A DNA stretch of 64,000 bases from Marisediminitalea lipolytica (GTDB taxonomy: Bacteria > Pseudomonadota > Gammaproteobacteria > Enterobacterales > Alteromonadaceae): NCBI RefSeq assembly GCF_001758465.1, contig NZ_MJIC01000010.1:806001-870000 (forward strand). The letters run 5' to 3'. The notes below the pieces were generated by a model, which searched no databases, was not told the DNA's origin, and was given only the letters and a program-made list of their open reading frames with translations. Below, piece after piece: positions 34,098 through 44,536 of this stretch. The translations under genes and the position numbers were made by a program. Positions within the stretch are counted from its first letter, which is position 1; the number at the start of each line of letters is the position of its first letter.

Positions 34098-35660
34098 ATG
34101 GAATATATATTTTTACTTTTCGCATTTATTTGTGGTCTTGGCGTAAAGCTTATCGGTATCCCGCCGTTAGTGGGTTACCTCGTAGCAGGCTTTCTCCTTA
34201 ACGCCTTTGGTTTTGTTGCCACGCCAGCTATCGATACCTTCGCCAACCTCGGCATAACCATTATGCTGTTTACCATTGGCCTCAAGCTTAATCTTAAAGA
34301 TCTCTCAAAACGTGAAGTCTGGGCCGGCAGTATAGGCCATACTGTGCTGTGGGTGGTTATCACTTCCGCTATATTACTGTTCGTGGGCACCATAGCCACA
34401 ACCATGACCGGTCATCTGGACTGGCAATCCGCTGCTCTGATTGCTTTTGCGCTGTCTTTTAGCAGTACAGTATGTGTAGTTAAGGTACTTGAGGAGGCAG
34501 GAGAATCCAAAACCCGTCATGGCAAACTGGCTATTGGTGTGCTGGTTATGCAGGATATCTTTGCGGTGATTTTTCTGGTGATCGCCACTGGCAAAATCCC
34601 GAGTCTCTGGGCTCCGTTACTGTTACTACTCATTCCGGCAATGCCGTTACTCAAGCGAGTACTGAATCAGTCAGGACACGGCGAATTACTCCCCCTTACC
34701 GGGTTTATTTTTGCGCTGGGCGGCTACCACCTGTTTGAACTGGTCAACATTAAAGGTGATCTGGGCGCGTTAATCTTTGGTTTATTATTTGCTCCCCACC
34801 CCAAAGCCTCAGAGATGGCTAAGGCGCTACTGGCTTTTAAAGATCTATTCCTCATCGGCTTTTTCCTGTCAATTGGTCTTACCGCCCTGCCAGACATGAA
34901 TATGCTTATCATCGCAGGTTTGCTGGTGCTGTTAATTCCGGTTAAATTTTTGCTGTTCTTCTGGCTGTTTACGCGCCTTAATTTACGCGGAAGAACGGCC
35001 TATCTGGGTGGACTGGTGCTGTCTAACTACAGTGAGTTTGGTTTAATTGTGGGCGCGCTGGCGGTTAGCCTTGGTTTGCTTGGCGAAACCTGGCTGGTGA
35101 TGCTGGCTGTGGCTACCAGCATTTCTTTTGTTTTAACCAGTATTATTTATCGCTATTCGCACAGCCTGTATCAACGGATCAAAGAGCCGGTAAAACGACT
35201 GGAGAGTCCGGTCAGATTAAGTGAGGACATCTATCCCGAAATTACCCGCGCGAAAATTCTGGTGGTTGGTCTTGGCCGTGTTGGCATTGGCGCCTTTACA
35301 TCGCTGAATAAGGTTGCAGATGCCAACGTGTGGGGAATGGATGCCGACCGGGGTAAAATTCAGCGCCTACAAAAAGACGGTTTAAACGTCATTAACGGCG
35401 ACGGTGAAGACGTCGATCTGTGGGAAAATCTGGATATCAGGCATGTGCAGTTAGTTTTGCTCGCTCTTCCCTCTATTGAAGATGCCATCAACATTACCAA
35501 ACAGCTAAAGAATGCCGGATACCAGGGCAAGATTGCAGCGATTGCCCGTTATGAAGACGAAGTATCAGCACTGGCCGAAAATGGTGTTGATAAGGTCTTT
35601 AACTTCTTTACTGAAGCCGGTTTAGGTTTTGCAGAAGAAAGTTTGTCGCTGGTAGATTAA
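34098..35660 (+). CDS. CPA2-type K+/H+ antiporter with RCK domain
   Basis: The 520-residue protein has 12 or so membrane helices of the Kef/YbaL type and a C-terminal Rossmann RCK/TrkA-N domain from about residue 388 (ILVVGLGRVGIGAFTSL, with GxGxxG). It should exchange K+ (or Na+) for H+ under nucleotide or glutathione-conjugate control. No kefF/kefG-type helper gene is adjacent. Confidence 0.85.
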   Translation: MEYIFLLFAFICGLGVKLIGIPPLVGYLVAGFLLNAFGFVATPAIDTFANLGITIMLFTIGLKLNLKDLSKREVWAGSIGHTVLWVVITSAILLFVGTIATTMTGHLDWQSAALIAFALSFSSTVCVVKVLEEAGESKTRHGKLAIGVLVMQDIFAVIFLVIATGKIPSLWAPLLLLLIPAMPLLKRVLNQSGHGELLPLTGFIFALGGYHLFELVNIKGDLGALIFGLLFAPHPKASEMAKALLAFKDLFLIGFFLSIGLTALPDMNMLIIAGLLVLLIPVKFLLFFWLFTRLNLRGRTAYLGGLVLSNYSEFGLIVGALAVSLGLLGETWLVMLAVATSISFVLTSIIYRYSHSLYQRIKEPVKRLESPVRLSEDIYPEITRAKILVVGLGRVGIGAFTSLNKVADANVWGMDADRGKIQRLQKDGLNVINGDGEDVDLWENLDIRHVQLVLLALPSIEDAINITKQLKNAGYQGKIAAIARYEDEVSALAENGVDKVFNFFTEAGLGFAEESLSLVD

Positions 35661-35799
35661 CTCAGCTGGCGATCCAAATACTAATAAAGGACAGACCGAT
35701 AATTGTTATCATTTGTATGTGACTGTTTTTTAAAGCAAAACTTGAAATGCCGTACAATACAACCTAAACTTCACTAATTAAACGTACAGGAATCATTTT

Positions 35800-36276
35800 A
35801 TGCAAGGCGATAAATCGGTCATTGCCATATTAAACGAAGTGTTAACCAGTGAGTTGACCTCGATCAATCAATACTTCCTTCATGCCCGTATGTTTAAAAA
35901 CTGGGGCCTGGAAGAACTCAACGAGAAAGACTACAAAAAGTCAATTAAAGACATGAAACAAGCCGATGAACTCATCGAGCGCATTTTGTTTCTGGAAGGT
36001 CTGCCTAACCTGCAGGCGCTGGGTAAGCTGTATATCGGTGAGCACACCGAAGAAATGCTTCAGTGCGATAAGAAGTTTCAGGAAGAGCAACTTCCCCTGC
36101 TCCGTAAGGCAATCGCGCTGTGTGAGGAAAAGCAGGATTATGTGAGTCGCGATATTCTTGAATCGTTACTCGAATATGAAGAAGAACACTTAGACTGGCT
36201 CGAAACCCAGGAATACCAGATTGAAAACATGGGTATCGAGAACTATCTGCAAGCACAAATAATGGGAGACGACTAA
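35800..36276 (+). CDS. bfr: Bacterioferritin, heme-binding type subunit
   Basis: This 158-residue subunit keeps Met52 (heme ligand between subunit pairs) but lacks several ferroxidase ligands: at E. coli Bfr positions it has Glu18, Asp51 (not Glu), Gln54 (not His), Gln94 (not Glu), Glu127 and His130. It should therefore bind heme but be poor in iron oxidation. The stop overlaps the start of the second bfr gene (TAATG), so the two are made together. Neisseria and Pseudomonas also use paired Bfr subunits. Confidence 0.92.
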   Translation: MQGDKSVIAILNEVLTSELTSINQYFLHARMFKNWGLEELNEKDYKKSIKDMKQADELIERILFLEGLPNLQALGKLYIGEHTEEMLQCDKKFQEEQLPLLRKAIALCEEKQDYVSRDILESLLEYEEEHLDWLETQEYQIENMGIENYLQAQIMGDD

Positions 36277-36743
36277 TGCAGGGTAATCAAAAAGTCCTTG
36301 AGGGCCTCAACGAACTGCTTTCCTATGAGCTGGCAGCCATGGATCAGTATTTTATTCATGCACAAATGTATCTCGACTGGGGTTTCAATAAGCTTTACGA
36401 GCGCATTAACCACGAGTTCGACGACGAAAAAGGTCACGCCACCAAGTTAGTCGACCGGATGTTAATGCTGGAATTTGCCCCGGACATGACTCAGCGTACC
36501 GGTTTCAAAGTAGGTAAAGATGTACCGGAAATGCTCGAGAGTGACCTGCGTGTTGAGTACGAAGTTGGCGCTAAGCTCAAAGAAGTGATTGCCGTGTGCG
36601 AAGAAGCCCAGGATTACGTTACGCGTGACTTTTTAGTTGAACTGCTCGACGACACCGAAGTGGACCATGCGCACTGGCTTGAACAACAGCTTAAACTGAT
36701 TAAAATCTTAGGCTTACCGAATTATTTACAGTCTCAAATGTAA
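36276..36743 (+). CDS. bfr: Bacterioferritin, ferroxidase-type subunit
   Basis: This 155-residue subunit has the ferroxidase residues Glu18, Glu51, His54 and Glu94 and a late Glu-x-x-His (EVDHAHW) for iron, but Met52 is replaced by Lys, so it should not bind heme. Together with the preceding gene it forms a complementary pair, likely a 24-mer of mixed subunits. A terminator lies inside the 3' end of the convergent gene. Confidence 0.93.
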   Translation: MQGNQKVLEGLNELLSYELAAMDQYFIHAQMYLDWGFNKLYERINHEFDDEKGHATKLVDRMLMLEFAPDMTQRTGFKVGKDVPEMLESDLRVEYEVGAKLKEVIAVCEEAQDYVTRDFLVELLDDTEVDHAHWLEQQLKLIKILGLPNYLQSQM

Positions 36744-37211
36744 TTACATTTGGGTGGTGAAATAAACTAAAACCGGCTCCGGCCGGTTTTTTAGTGTTAT
36801 CACCATACGCCACTGCATCGTGGGTTCCGAACAGGCACCCAGCATAAACCACCCCGTCCATTCACCGTTTTCGTTGTGCTTGAGCGGCACCGGAATTTTC
36901 CCCATAAACATGTTCACCCCTTCAATGTACGCGGCGTCAATCATTTCGCCCTGGGGGAGCCTGAAGGTGAGCGGAATTTGTTCTTCAATTGTCGGCAAAC
37001 GCGCCATAACCACGGTTAATATTCCTGCTGGTAGATTAACTTCACAAGAATTACCAGTTAACAAACATGACGATTTATTATCATAGTTATAGTTATTATT
37101 CTTAGTAAGAATATTTAAATTAAGCAGCACCACTGCAACCAGTAAAATAACCGCTAAAACAACTACCTGCGGCTTCTGCCACGACACTGCATTTGTTAAT
37201 TTTTTGATCAT
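36744..37211 (-). CDS. Membrane-anchored protein of unknown function
   Basis: The 155-residue protein has one N-terminal helix (VVVLAVILLVAVVLLNL) and a periplasmic domain that contains two Cys near the anchor and GACSEPTMQW near the end. No named family is recognised. It is divergent from the ccoN promoter and convergent with bfr; the 3' end overlaps the bfr terminator. The ATG at 37211 is preferred over a GTG nine bases earlier. Position beside the oxidase genes suggests a link to respiration or metal handling, but this is inference. Confidence 0.7.
   Translation of the reverse strand: MIKKLTNAVSWQKPQVVVLAVILLVAVVLLNLNILTKNNNYNYDNKSSCLLTGNSCEVNLPAGILTVVMARLPTIEEQIPLTFRLPQGEMIDAAYIEGVNMFMGKIPVPLKHNENGEWTGWFMLGACSEPTMQWRMVITLKNRPEPVLVYFTTQM
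36771..36792 (+). terminator. bfr terminator embedded in the convergent gene
   Basis: AACCGGC and GCCGGTT flank a TCCG loop and end in a T-run, 28 bases after the bfr stop. The same bases are codons near the C-terminus of the minus-strand gene. Confidence 0.85.
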
Positions 37212-37247
37212 TAATATCACTATTTTGTAAACGTCAAATTTTCTTTA

Positions 37248-37261
37248 TTGACTAGGATCAA
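37248..37261 (+). promoter_or_regulatory. FNR-type site upstream of ccoN
   Basis: TTGACTAGGATCAA fits TTGAT-N4-ATCAA at nine of ten positions. It lies about 180 bases before the ccoN start and about 40 bases upstream of the divergent gene. The cco operon is a known Fnr target in related bacteria, and fnr itself is 7 kb downstream. Confidence 0.75.
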
Positions 37262-37439
37262 GCGCTCCTAGTTTATGGTATCTTTTTATTATTAAAAACT
37301 TTATTATCCGGCCTACCAACTGGCCTGTAGACAATAAACCATAAACTACGGGCTTCAGGGGATGTCCGCAACCTCACCTGAAAAATGTTTGTAGCACGGT
37401 TGGAAACCCTTTTTTAAAAGAAGTGGAAGATTCATTACA

Positions 37440-38867
37440 ATGAGTGAAATAAGCCAAGCACAGCCAGATTACAACTACAAAGTTGTACGGCAATTTACCA
37501 TAATGACCATCATTTGGGGTATCGTGGGAATGAGCCTTGGGGTATTTATTGCAGCGCAATTATTTGCCCCGGCCCTGAACTTCGACATTCCATGGTTAAC
37601 CTATTCTCGCCTACGTCCTTTGCACACTAATGCCGTAATTTTTGCATTCGGTGGTTGTGCATTGTTTGCAACGTCTTACTACATCGTTCAGCGTACCTGT
37701 CAGGTTCGATTGTTCAGCGATAAACTTGCTCAGTTCACCTTTTGGGGTTGGCAGGCAGTTATCGTTGCGGCAGTTCTGACCCTGCCTTTTGGTTATACAA
37801 CCAGTAAAGAGTACGCAGAATTAGAGTGGCCAATCGATATTCTGATTGCCCTGGTTTGGGTTGCTTACATTATTAACTTCTTTGGAACCCTTGCTATTCG
37901 CAAGGTGTCGCACATTTATGTAGCGAACTGGTTCCTGGGTGCCTTTATGTTAACGGTTGCGGTGTTGCATATTGGTAATAGTATGGCGCTTCCTGTTTCA
38001 TTCATGAAATCATATTCCCTGTATGCTGGTGCTGTAGATGCCATGATGCAATGGTGGTATGGCCATAATGCGGTAGGTTTCTTCCTGACAGCTGGCTTCC
38101 TGGGGATGATGTATTACTTTGTTCCTAAGCAGGCTGGTCGTCCGGTTTACTCGTATCGTTTATCAGTAGTTCACTTCTGGGCACTGATTTCGCTGTACAT
38201 CTGGGCTGGTCCTCACCACTTACACTACACTGCCCTGCCTGACTGGACTCAGTCATTAGGTATGGTAATGTCGGTTATCCTGTTTGTTCCGTCATGGGGT
38301 GGTATGATCAACGGTATCATGACCCTGTCTGGCGCCTGGCACAAACTGCGTACTGACCCTGTACTGCGTTTCCTGATTGTTTCTCTGTCTTTCTACGGTA
38401 TGTCTACCTTCGAAGGCCCAATGATGGCAATCAAAACTGTAAATGCCTTATCTCACTACACTGACTGGACTGTTGGTCACGTACACTCTGGTGCACTGGG
38501 CTGGGTTGCCATGGTATCAATTGGTTCTATCTACCACCTGATCCCTCACCTGTTCGGCCAGAAAGCCATGTACTCAACCAAACTGGTTAACGTTCACTTC
38601 TGGTTCGCAACTATCGGTGTGGTTCTGTATATCGTAGCAATGTGGATGTCTGGTGTACTGCAAGGTCTGATGTGGCGTGCAGTTAATGCTGACGGTACCC
38701 TGACTTACAGCTTTGTTGAGTCACTGGAAGCATCTAAACCTTTCTACGTGGTACGTTTTGTGGGTGGCTGCTTCGTTGTTGCCGGTATGTTAATCATGGC
38801 TTACAACACTTACAGAACTGTAAGTGCACCTAAAGGTAGCCTGGTTCCAGAACCAGCCGCAGCTTAA
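37440..38867 (+). CDS. ccoN: cbb3 cytochrome oxidase subunit I
   Basis: The 475-residue catalytic subunit holds low-spin heme b and the heme b3-CuB centre. Visible are [10 protein letters not shown] (CuB His and the cross-linked Tyr of WYGHN), the His pair in GPHHLHYTA, and [10 protein letters not shown] (heme b ligands). About 12 or more helices. It reduces O2 to water while pumping protons at low oxygen. The intact operon order ccoN-O-Q-P follows. Confidence 0.97.
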   Translation: MSEISQAQPDYNYKVVRQFTIMTIIWGIVGMSLGVFIAAQLFAPALNFDIPWLTYSRLRPLHTNAVIFAFGGCALFATSYYIVQRTCQVRLFSDKLAQFTFWGWQAVIVAAVLTLPFGYTTSKEYAELEWPIDILIALVWVAYIINFFGTLAIRKVSHIYVANWFLGAFMLTVAVLHIGNSMALPVSFMKSYSLYAGAVDAMMQWWYGHNAVGFFLTAGFLGMMYYFVPKQAGRPVYSYRLSVVHFWALISLYIWAGPHHLHYTALPDWTQSLGMVMSVILFVPSWGGMINGIMTLSGAWHKLRTDPVLRFLIVSLSFYGMSTFEGPMMAIKTVNALSHYTDWTVGHVHSGALGWVAMVSIGSIYHLIPHLFGQKAMYSTKLVNVHFWFATIGVVLYIVAMWMSGVLQGLMWRAVNADGTLTYSFVESLEASKPFYVVRFVGGCFVVAGMLIMAYNTYRTVSAPKGSLVPEPAAA

Positions 38868-38879
38868 GGAGTAGTAGAG

Positions 38880-39485
38880 ATGCGTAATCCACATGAAATA
38901 ATTGAAAAGAACGTTGGTCTGTTAACTGTTCTTATCTTAATCGCTATCAGCTTTGGTGCACTGGTTCAGATCACCCCGCTGATGTTCCAACAGCAGGTTA
39001 TGGAGCCAGTTAAGGGCCTTAAGCCTTACACTGCGCTGCAATTAGAAGGTCGTGACATCTACATCCGTGAAGGTTGTGTTGGTTGTCACAGCCAGATGAT
39101 TCGTCCATTCCGAGCTGAAACTGAGCGTTATGGTCACTACTCTGTTGCTGGTGAGTCGGTATGGGAACACCCATTCCTTTGGGGTTCTAAGCGTACTGGA
39201 CCAGACCTGGCCCGTGTTGGTGGTCGTTACAGTGATGAGTGGCACCGTGTTCACTTGATTAATCCTCGCGATGTTGTACCTGAGTCAAACATGCCAGGCT
39301 TCCCATGGTTAGCAGAAAATACGTTAACCGGTGAAGACACTGCTAAGAAAATGGAAGTATTCCAAACTCTGGGCGTGCCTTACACAGCGGAAGATATCGC
39401 AGGTGCAGAAGCGGCAGTAAAAGGCAAAACCGAAATGGAAGCCCTTATTGCTTATCTACAATCCCTTGGCACATATTTGAAATAA
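38880..39485 (+). CDS. ccoO: cbb3 oxidase subunit II, monoheme cytochrome c
   Basis: The 201-residue protein has one N-terminal membrane helix and a cytochrome c motif in [16 protein letters not shown] (CxxCH), with a Met-bearing MPGFPWL segment near the distal ligand. It passes electrons to CcoN. AAGGAG precedes the ATG, 12 bases after ccoN. Confidence 0.96.
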   Translation: MRNPHEIIEKNVGLLTVLILIAISFGALVQITPLMFQQQVMEPVKGLKPYTALQLEGRDIYIREGCVGCHSQMIRPFRAETERYGHYSVAGESVWEHPFLWGSKRTGPDLARVGGRYSDEWHRVHLINPRDVVPESNMPGFPWLAENTLTGEDTAKKMEVFQTLGVPYTAEDIAGAEAAVKGKTEMEALIAYLQSLGTYLK

Positions 39486-39486
39486 T

Positions 39487-39663
39487 ATGGACCAGGGTAC
39501 TGTAGGCAGCATTTTTACTGTCATCGTCTTCGTCGTCTTTATTGGCATCGTTTGGTGGGCATTTAGTAGTCGTAACAAAAAGAAGTTCGACGAAGCCGCT
39601 AACCTGGTGTTCGCTGACGAAGACAAAGAAGAATCAAAGCAAAGAAAGAATAGCGGGAGTTAA
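39487..39663 (+). CDS. ccoQ: cbb3 oxidase small subunit
   Basis: This 58-residue protein starts one base after the ccoO stop region. It has one helix (IFTVIVFVVFIGIVWWAF) and a charged C-terminal tail rich in Lys/Glu, the usual CcoQ form. It stabilises or regulates the complex. It is shorter than many gene-calling limits. Confidence 0.9.
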   Translation: MDQGTVGSIFTVIVFVVFIGIVWWAFSSRNKKKFDEAANLVFADEDKEESKQRKNSGS

Positions 39664-39668
39664 CACTC

Positions 39669-40625
39669 ATGAGCATGTTTTGGACAATTTGGATCTCTGT
39701 GATCACACTGGGAACCATAGTCGGAAGTTACTTGCTGTTACGTTGGAACCTGACCAACTACACCGGCCATCCGGAAGGCGAGTCAATGGGACACGAATTT
39801 GACGGGATTGTAGAAATCAACAATCCGCTGCCAAGATGGTGGACCATTCTGTTTTACCTAACAATCGTATGGAGTTTCTTCTACCTGGCGTTGTACCCTG
39901 GCTTAGGTTCATTTGAAGGCTTTTTGGGCTGGAGAAGTTCGAACCAGGATGTACGTACGTTAGAAGAATCTGCACAGGCGCGTATTGACGCGAAGGAAGG
40001 CGAGTATCTGGTTCAGTACGATCGGGAACTGGACTTCGCTGCAGAGAAGTTTGACCCAATCTTTGAAGCTTATGCAAAAGTACCGGTTGAAGAACTGGTT
40101 AAAAATGAAGAAGCGGTAAAAGTAGGTCAGCGTTTATTCCTGCAAAACTGTTCTCAGTGTCACGGTTCTGATGCCCGCGGTAACCAGGGCTTCCCTAACC
40201 TGACTGATAACGACTGGTTGTACGGTGGTACTGGTGCCAAGATCAAAGAAACCCTGACTAACGGTCGTAACGCGGCAATGCCAGCGTGGATCGATGCGAT
40301 GGGTGAACAAGGTATCAAAGAAACCGTAGCTTACGTACTGAGCCTGAGTGGCCGTGAAATGGCAGAAAACCATGACACCCTGGCAGAAGCAGGTAAAGCC
40401 CGCTTTATGGTCTGTGCGGCGTGTCACGGTATGGACGGTAAAGGTAACCAAATGCTTGGTGCGCCTAACCTGACTGACAACACCTGGTTATACGGCGGTT
40501 CTGAGCGTGCTATCACCGAAACCCTGACCTACGGTCGTAACGGTGTAATGCCTTCGTTCAAGAAAACCCTGGGTGACAACAAAATTCACGTAGTTGCTAC
40601 TTACGTGTACAGCTTGTCTCACTAA
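39669..40625 (+). CDS. ccoP: cbb3 oxidase subunit III, diheme cytochrome c
   Basis: The 318-residue protein has an N-terminal FixP-type segment (EGESMGHEFDGIVEINNPLPRWW) with membrane helices, then two cytochrome c domains with CSQCH and CAACH, each followed by a similar NLTDN(D/T)WLYGG region. It accepts electrons from soluble cytochromes. Confidence 0.96.
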   Translation: MSMFWTIWISVITLGTIVGSYLLLRWNLTNYTGHPEGESMGHEFDGIVEINNPLPRWWTILFYLTIVWSFFYLALYPGLGSFEGFLGWRSSNQDVRTLEESAQARIDAKEGEYLVQYDRELDFAAEKFDPIFEAYAKVPVEELVKNEEAVKVGQRLFLQNCSQCHGSDARGNQGFPNLTDNDWLYGGTGAKIKETLTNGRNAAMPAWIDAMGEQGIKETVAYVLSLSGREMAENHDTLAEAGKARFMVCAACHGMDGKGNQMLGAPNLTDNTWLYGGSERAITETLTYGRNGVMPSFKKTLGDNKIHVVATYVYSLSH

Positions 40626-40643
40626 GATTTTAAAATATAATGC

Positions 40644-40672
40644 AAAAGCCTCGTTTTTTACGGGGCTTTTTT
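40644..40672 (+). terminator. Terminator of the ccoNOQP operon
   Basis: AAGCCTCG and CGGGGCTT flank a T-rich loop and end in six T, about 20 bases after the ccoP stop. Confidence 0.8.
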
Positions 40673-40769
40673 ATTCAAGGTACATGAGTGCCGATACGCA
40701 TAAACTTGCTGGTAAATTTATCCGTATCGATATTCAACCGGTTCCATAAAGTTCATTAGGAATGCAGTA

Positions 40770-41261
40770 ATGGAAAAAACAGATACAAAACCCTGGTACA
40801 AATATTTCTGGCCGTGGTTTCTAATTGCCGTACCTACCTCGTCATTTATCATGGCGTATTTTCTGGTGAATTTTGCCGCCAATACCGAAGACTCGTTGGT
40901 CATTGATGACTATTACAAAGAAGGTAAAGCGATTAACGCCAGCATGGCAAAAGTCGAACAAGCCCGCCGTATGCGCATTATGACCGACCTGACCGTTATT
41001 GATGGCCAGATCGCATTGGAGTTCCACAGTGGTATTCCCGAGTCAGGAAATGCATTAAAGCTGAGTTTTTACCACGTAACACTGGAAGATAAGGACTTCA
41101 CCATGCTACTGACCCGCGACGCCAGCGGTATTTACCGCGGCTATACCGAGGTGGATACCAACGGTAAATGGCGAGTGTCGCTCACACCAATGGATGAAGC
41201 CTGGAAAGTGCAACAGGAAGTGTCTTTACCCCGTAACGATAAGATTCGATTTATCCCCTGA
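40770..41261 (+). CDS. ccoH: FixH/CcoH-type oxidase assembly protein
   Basis: The 163-residue FixH-family protein has one helix ([17 protein letters not shown]) and the family [11 protein letters not shown] segment, then a beta-rich periplasmic domain. It helps assemble the cbb3 oxidase, probably with CcoI in copper insertion. Its last bases overlap the ccoI start (ATGA). Confidence 0.9.
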   Translation: MEKTDTKPWYKYFWPWFLIAVPTSSFIMAYFLVNFAANTEDSLVIDDYYKEGKAINASMAKVEQARRMRIMTDLTVIDGQIALEFHSGIPESGNALKLSFYHVTLEDKDFTMLLTRDASGIYRGYTEVDTNGKWRVSLTPMDEAWKVQQEVSLPRNDKIRFIP

Positions 41262-43639
41262 TGAATGTGACTGCAATAGCGTGTTATCACTGTGGTCTTC
41301 CGGCTGAAGAGAACAGCCCCTACCATGCGGTTATTCTTGGTGAAGACCGGGTAATGTGTTGCCCGGGTTGTCAGGCAGTGGCTGAGTCCATTGTTGAAAA
41401 TGGCCTGGAAGATTATTACCAGTTTCGCACCGAGCCCGCAGCTCAGGGTGACGTGGAATTTCAGGATACCTTGTCCAAACTCGCCATGTATGATGATCCG
41501 TCGTTACAGGAAGATTTTGTTTACGATGAAGGTAACAATAAGCAAATTCAACTTACTGTGGAAGGGATCACCTGTGCCGCCTGCGGCTGGCTTATTGAAA
41601 AACAGCTGGCCAAAGTCAATGGTATCGCTCAGGTTTCGGTAAATGTGTCCGAACGTCGTGCTGCGGTCACCTGGTCACCTGAAACCATTCATTTAAGCGG
41701 CATATTAAAAGCGCTGAAGAAAATTGGCTATACCGCACTGCCCTTTCAGCCCGATCAACATGAAGCATCTTACAAAAGTGAGCAAAAGCAGTTTTTAAAG
41801 AAACTGGGGCTGGCCGGCATTATGACCATGCAGGTGATGATGCTGATGACCGGACTGTATTTTGATTTATTCGGCGCTATTGAGCTGGAAACCCGCCAGT
41901 ATTTTTACTGGGTCGCTCTGGTTCTCACCACACCAGTCGTATTTTATTCTGGCAGCACCTTTTACCTTGGCGCCATTAAGGCACTCAGCGCCCGTACCGT
42001 AAATATGGATGTGCCGGTAACCATAGCCGTGTTTGGTACTTACATCGCTGGCATTAAATCCATATTACTGGAAACCGGCGATGTGTATTTTGAATCCATC
42101 TGCATGTTTATCTTCTTGCTGCTGCTTAGCCGCTATCTGGAACACCGCTCGCGGCATCGCGCTACTCAGATATCAGCCAATATGATGCAGTATATCCCGG
42201 TAACAGCGCACAAATTACTCGCTGATGGACAGCTTGAGCCCTGCCTGGCTAAACACCTTCAGGTGGGGGATAAAGTACTGGTTAAAGCCGGTGAGACGAT
42301 TCCGGTTGACGGGCGCATTATTGAGGGTGCCTCAGCCATTGATGAATCCATGTTAACCGGTGAGTTTGAACCAGTCCACAAAGGCGCCGGTGCCGCAGTT
42401 TTTGGTGGTACGGTAAATCAGCAAAGTACTTTAACCGTCGAAGTACATCAGCAATTAAAATACGCGCTGGTTAACCAAATCATTCGGTTGCAGGCTACGG
42501 CCATGGCAAATAAACCAAAAGCTGCCCAGTTAGCCGATTCATTTTCGCGTTATTTTGTTACCGCCGTACTGGTAATAAGTGCCCTGACCTTTGCTTATTG
42601 GTATGGCCAGGGTAATGATGAAGCATTCTGGATATCCATTGCCGTTTTGGTGGCAACCTGCCCTTGTGCATTGGGGCTGGCGACGCCCTCCGCGCTTACC
42701 TGCGCCATGGCGCGCTTAAATAAACAGGGGATCCTGTTAAAACGCGCTGATGCGCTTGAGCAACTCACCACTATCAACACCATTGCACTGGATAAAACCG
42801 GCACCTTAACCGAAGGTAAATTCAGTATTGTTAATACCTGGTTCGCCGAAGACATGAATGCAGACTACCTGTTTGTTGTTGCATGCAGTCTGGAAGCCAG
42901 ATCAGAGCACCCTATCAGCCATGCTTTTACCAGTGAGCAGCATCTGGTGGTGACTGATTTCGACGTCGCCGCGGGTGGCGGGATTCAGGGTAATATCAAT
43001 GGCGTGCACTACCAGTTAGGTTCGGCCAGTTTTACTCAGGTAATAACCAATGAGGTTCCCATCGAAGCCAATGTGTACCTGACGGCAAATAACGCCGTGA
43101 TTGCGGCATTTGAAGTTGCCGATGGCCTTAAGGCTGATACAGCTGCCACACTGGACCAACTCAGAAACTATCAGTTGGTTTTGCTTAGCGGCGATACTCA
43201 GCGCAATGTGGATAAACTTGCCGCTAAGTTGCCGCTTAACGTTGCTCGCGGCGGTCTGACACCAGAACAAAAATATCAGTCCGTTCAGGCCCTGCAAACC
43301 CAGGGGAATAAGGTAATGATGCTGGGCGACGGCATCAATGATGCGCCGGTACTGGCCAGTGCCGATGTGTCTGTTGCGGTAGGTAACGCTACGGATATCG
43401 CCCGTAATGCGGCCGATGTGGTATTGCTGAGTGAGTCTTTAACCTCAGTGCCAGCCTTGCTGGATATTGCCGGTAAAACCCGCCGGAAAATCAGACAAAA
43501 TATTCTGTGGGCACTGGCTTACAACCTGATAATCCTGCCATTTGCGGTTTCCGGCTTATTACTCCCCTGGATGGCAGTGATCGGGATGTCATTAAGTAGT
43601 ATCATTGTGGTTTCTAACTCGACCCGATTATTACGATAA
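41261..43639 (+). CDS. ccoI: Copper-transporting P-type ATPase for oxidase assembly
   Basis: The 792-residue P1B-ATPase has an extra N-terminal Cys-rich region ([21 protein letters not shown]), a heavy-metal domain with ITCAACGW, membrane CPC in [23 protein letters not shown] phospho-Asp, and [10 protein letters not shown]. In FixI/CcoI this exports Cu toward the periplasm for CuB of CcoN. It lies in the order ccoH-I-S as expected. Confidence 0.95.
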   Translation: MNVTAIACYHCGLPAEENSPYHAVILGEDRVMCCPGCQAVAESIVENGLEDYYQFRTEPAAQGDVEFQDTLSKLAMYDDPSLQEDFVYDEGNNKQIQLTVEGITCAACGWLIEKQLAKVNGIAQVSVNVSERRAAVTWSPETIHLSGILKALKKIGYTALPFQPDQHEASYKSEQKQFLKKLGLAGIMTMQVMMLMTGLYFDLFGAIELETRQYFYWVALVLTTPVVFYSGSTFYLGAIKALSARTVNMDVPVTIAVFGTYIAGIKSILLETGDVYFESICMFIFLLLLSRYLEHRSRHRATQISANMMQYIPVTAHKLLADGQLEPCLAKHLQVGDKVLVKAGETIPVDGRIIEGASAIDESMLTGEFEPVHKGAGAAVFGGTVNQQSTLTVEVHQQLKYALVNQIIRLQATAMANKPKAAQLADSFSRYFVTAVLVISALTFAYWYGQGNDEAFWISIAVLVATCPCALGLATPSALTCAMARLNKQGILLKRADALEQLTTINTIALDKTGTLTEGKFSIVNTWFAEDMNADYLFVVACSLEARSEHPISHAFTSEQHLVVTDFDVAAGGGIQGNINGVHYQLGSASFTQVITNEVPIEANVYLTANNAVIAAFEVADGLKADTAATLDQLRNYQLVLLSGDTQRNVDKLAAKLPLNVARGGLTPEQKYQSVQALQTQGNKVMMLGDGINDAPVLASADVSVAVGNATDIARNAADVVLLSESLTSVPALLDIAGKTRRKIRQNILWALAYNLIILPFAVSGLLLPWMAVIGMSLSSIIVVSNSTRLLR

Positions 43640-43648
43640 GGCGGATAC

Positions 43649-43849
43649 GTGAGTATTATCTATGTCCTCATCCCTTTAGCTATCATTTTAGTAGCGGTGG
43701 CGATAGGTATTTTCTTTTGGGCGGTAAAGTCTAACCAGTTTCAGGATCTCGAGCGCCACGGGTACAGCATTCTCTTCGACGACGACTTACCCGAAGAGCA
43801 ACGTAAACAAGCCGAAGACCAGGACAAAGCCAAAAACGATCATGAATGA
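43649..43849 (+). CDS. ccoS: Oxidase maturation protein CcoS
   Basis: The 66-residue protein has one helix (IIYVLIPLAIILVAVAIG) and an acidic Lys/Glu/Asp tail, with the WAVKSNQFQDLERHGYSIL segment of CcoS. It is needed for insertion of heme and copper cofactors. It starts at a GTG preceded by AAGGCGG. Confidence 0.93.
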   Translation: MSIIYVLIPLAIILVAVAIGIFFWAVKSNQFQDLERHGYSILFDDDLPEEQRKQAEDQDKAKNDHE

Positions 43850-44510
43850 TTTTGGCTTTATCTCGGCGTTTTTAGTGGGTCTTGCCGGTTCGTTACATTG
43901 CGTTGGCATGTGTGGCGGCATTGCCGGGGCGTTACGCACCGCTGTTCCCGCAGGTAACCAGCCGTTACCCTATATCGTTAGTTATAATCTTGGGCGTATT
44001 ATCAGCTATGCCATCGCCGGCGCGATTACCGGCTTACTCGGGCAAATTGCGCGTGCTTCAGTGAGCCATGGTCTTATGGTATTCCAGCTGATTAGCGCGG
44101 CAATGCTGATTGCCATGGGCTTATATCTGGCCCAGTGGTGGCGCGGACTGGCAAAACTGGAGTCTTTAGGCAATGGTCTCTGGCAACGTATTCGTCCGCT
44201 ATCCAAACGTTTTATCCCGTTCAAGTCCCCGTTGTGGGCGTTACCTTACGGTATTATCTGGGGCTGGTTACCCTGCGGATTGGTCTATTCTACCCTGACC
44301 TGGGCGCTAGTATCGGGCAGTAGCTGGCATGGAGCCGCGGTTATGGCGTCTTTCGGCTTAGGTACGCTACCGGCCCTGATTGCGGTTAGCATTGGTGCTG
44401 GCTGGCTAATAAAAGTCCTGCAAGAGCCTAAAGCTAAGTCATTAGTCGCAATTTTGCTTATAATATATGGGGTTTTCTTGATTTACCGCACCCTAAACGG
44501 TAATAATTAG
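43842..44510 (+). CDS. TauE/SafE-type membrane protein of the cco locus
   Basis: The 222-residue protein has about six helices and the pattern GLAGSLHCVGMCGGIAGAL near its start, typical of the sulfite-exporter/cytochrome-biogenesis family found with ccoS (the DsbD-like or CcoJ-type neighbour). It overlaps ccoS by eight bases. Likely role in oxidase maturation, perhaps copper or thiol handling; the exact role is unknown. Confidence 0.8.
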   Translation: MNDFGFISAFLVGLAGSLHCVGMCGGIAGALRTAVPAGNQPLPYIVSYNLGRIISYAIAGAITGLLGQIARASVSHGLMVFQLISAAMLIAMGLYLAQWWRGLAKLESLGNGLWQRIRPLSKRFIPFKSPLWALPYGIIWGWLPCGLVYSTLTWALVSGSSWHGAAVMASFGLGTLPALIAVSIGAGWLIKVLQEPKAKSLVAILLIIYGVFLIYRTLNGNN

Positions 44511-44536
44511 CCGACGCCCACACGGAGACGTAATCT

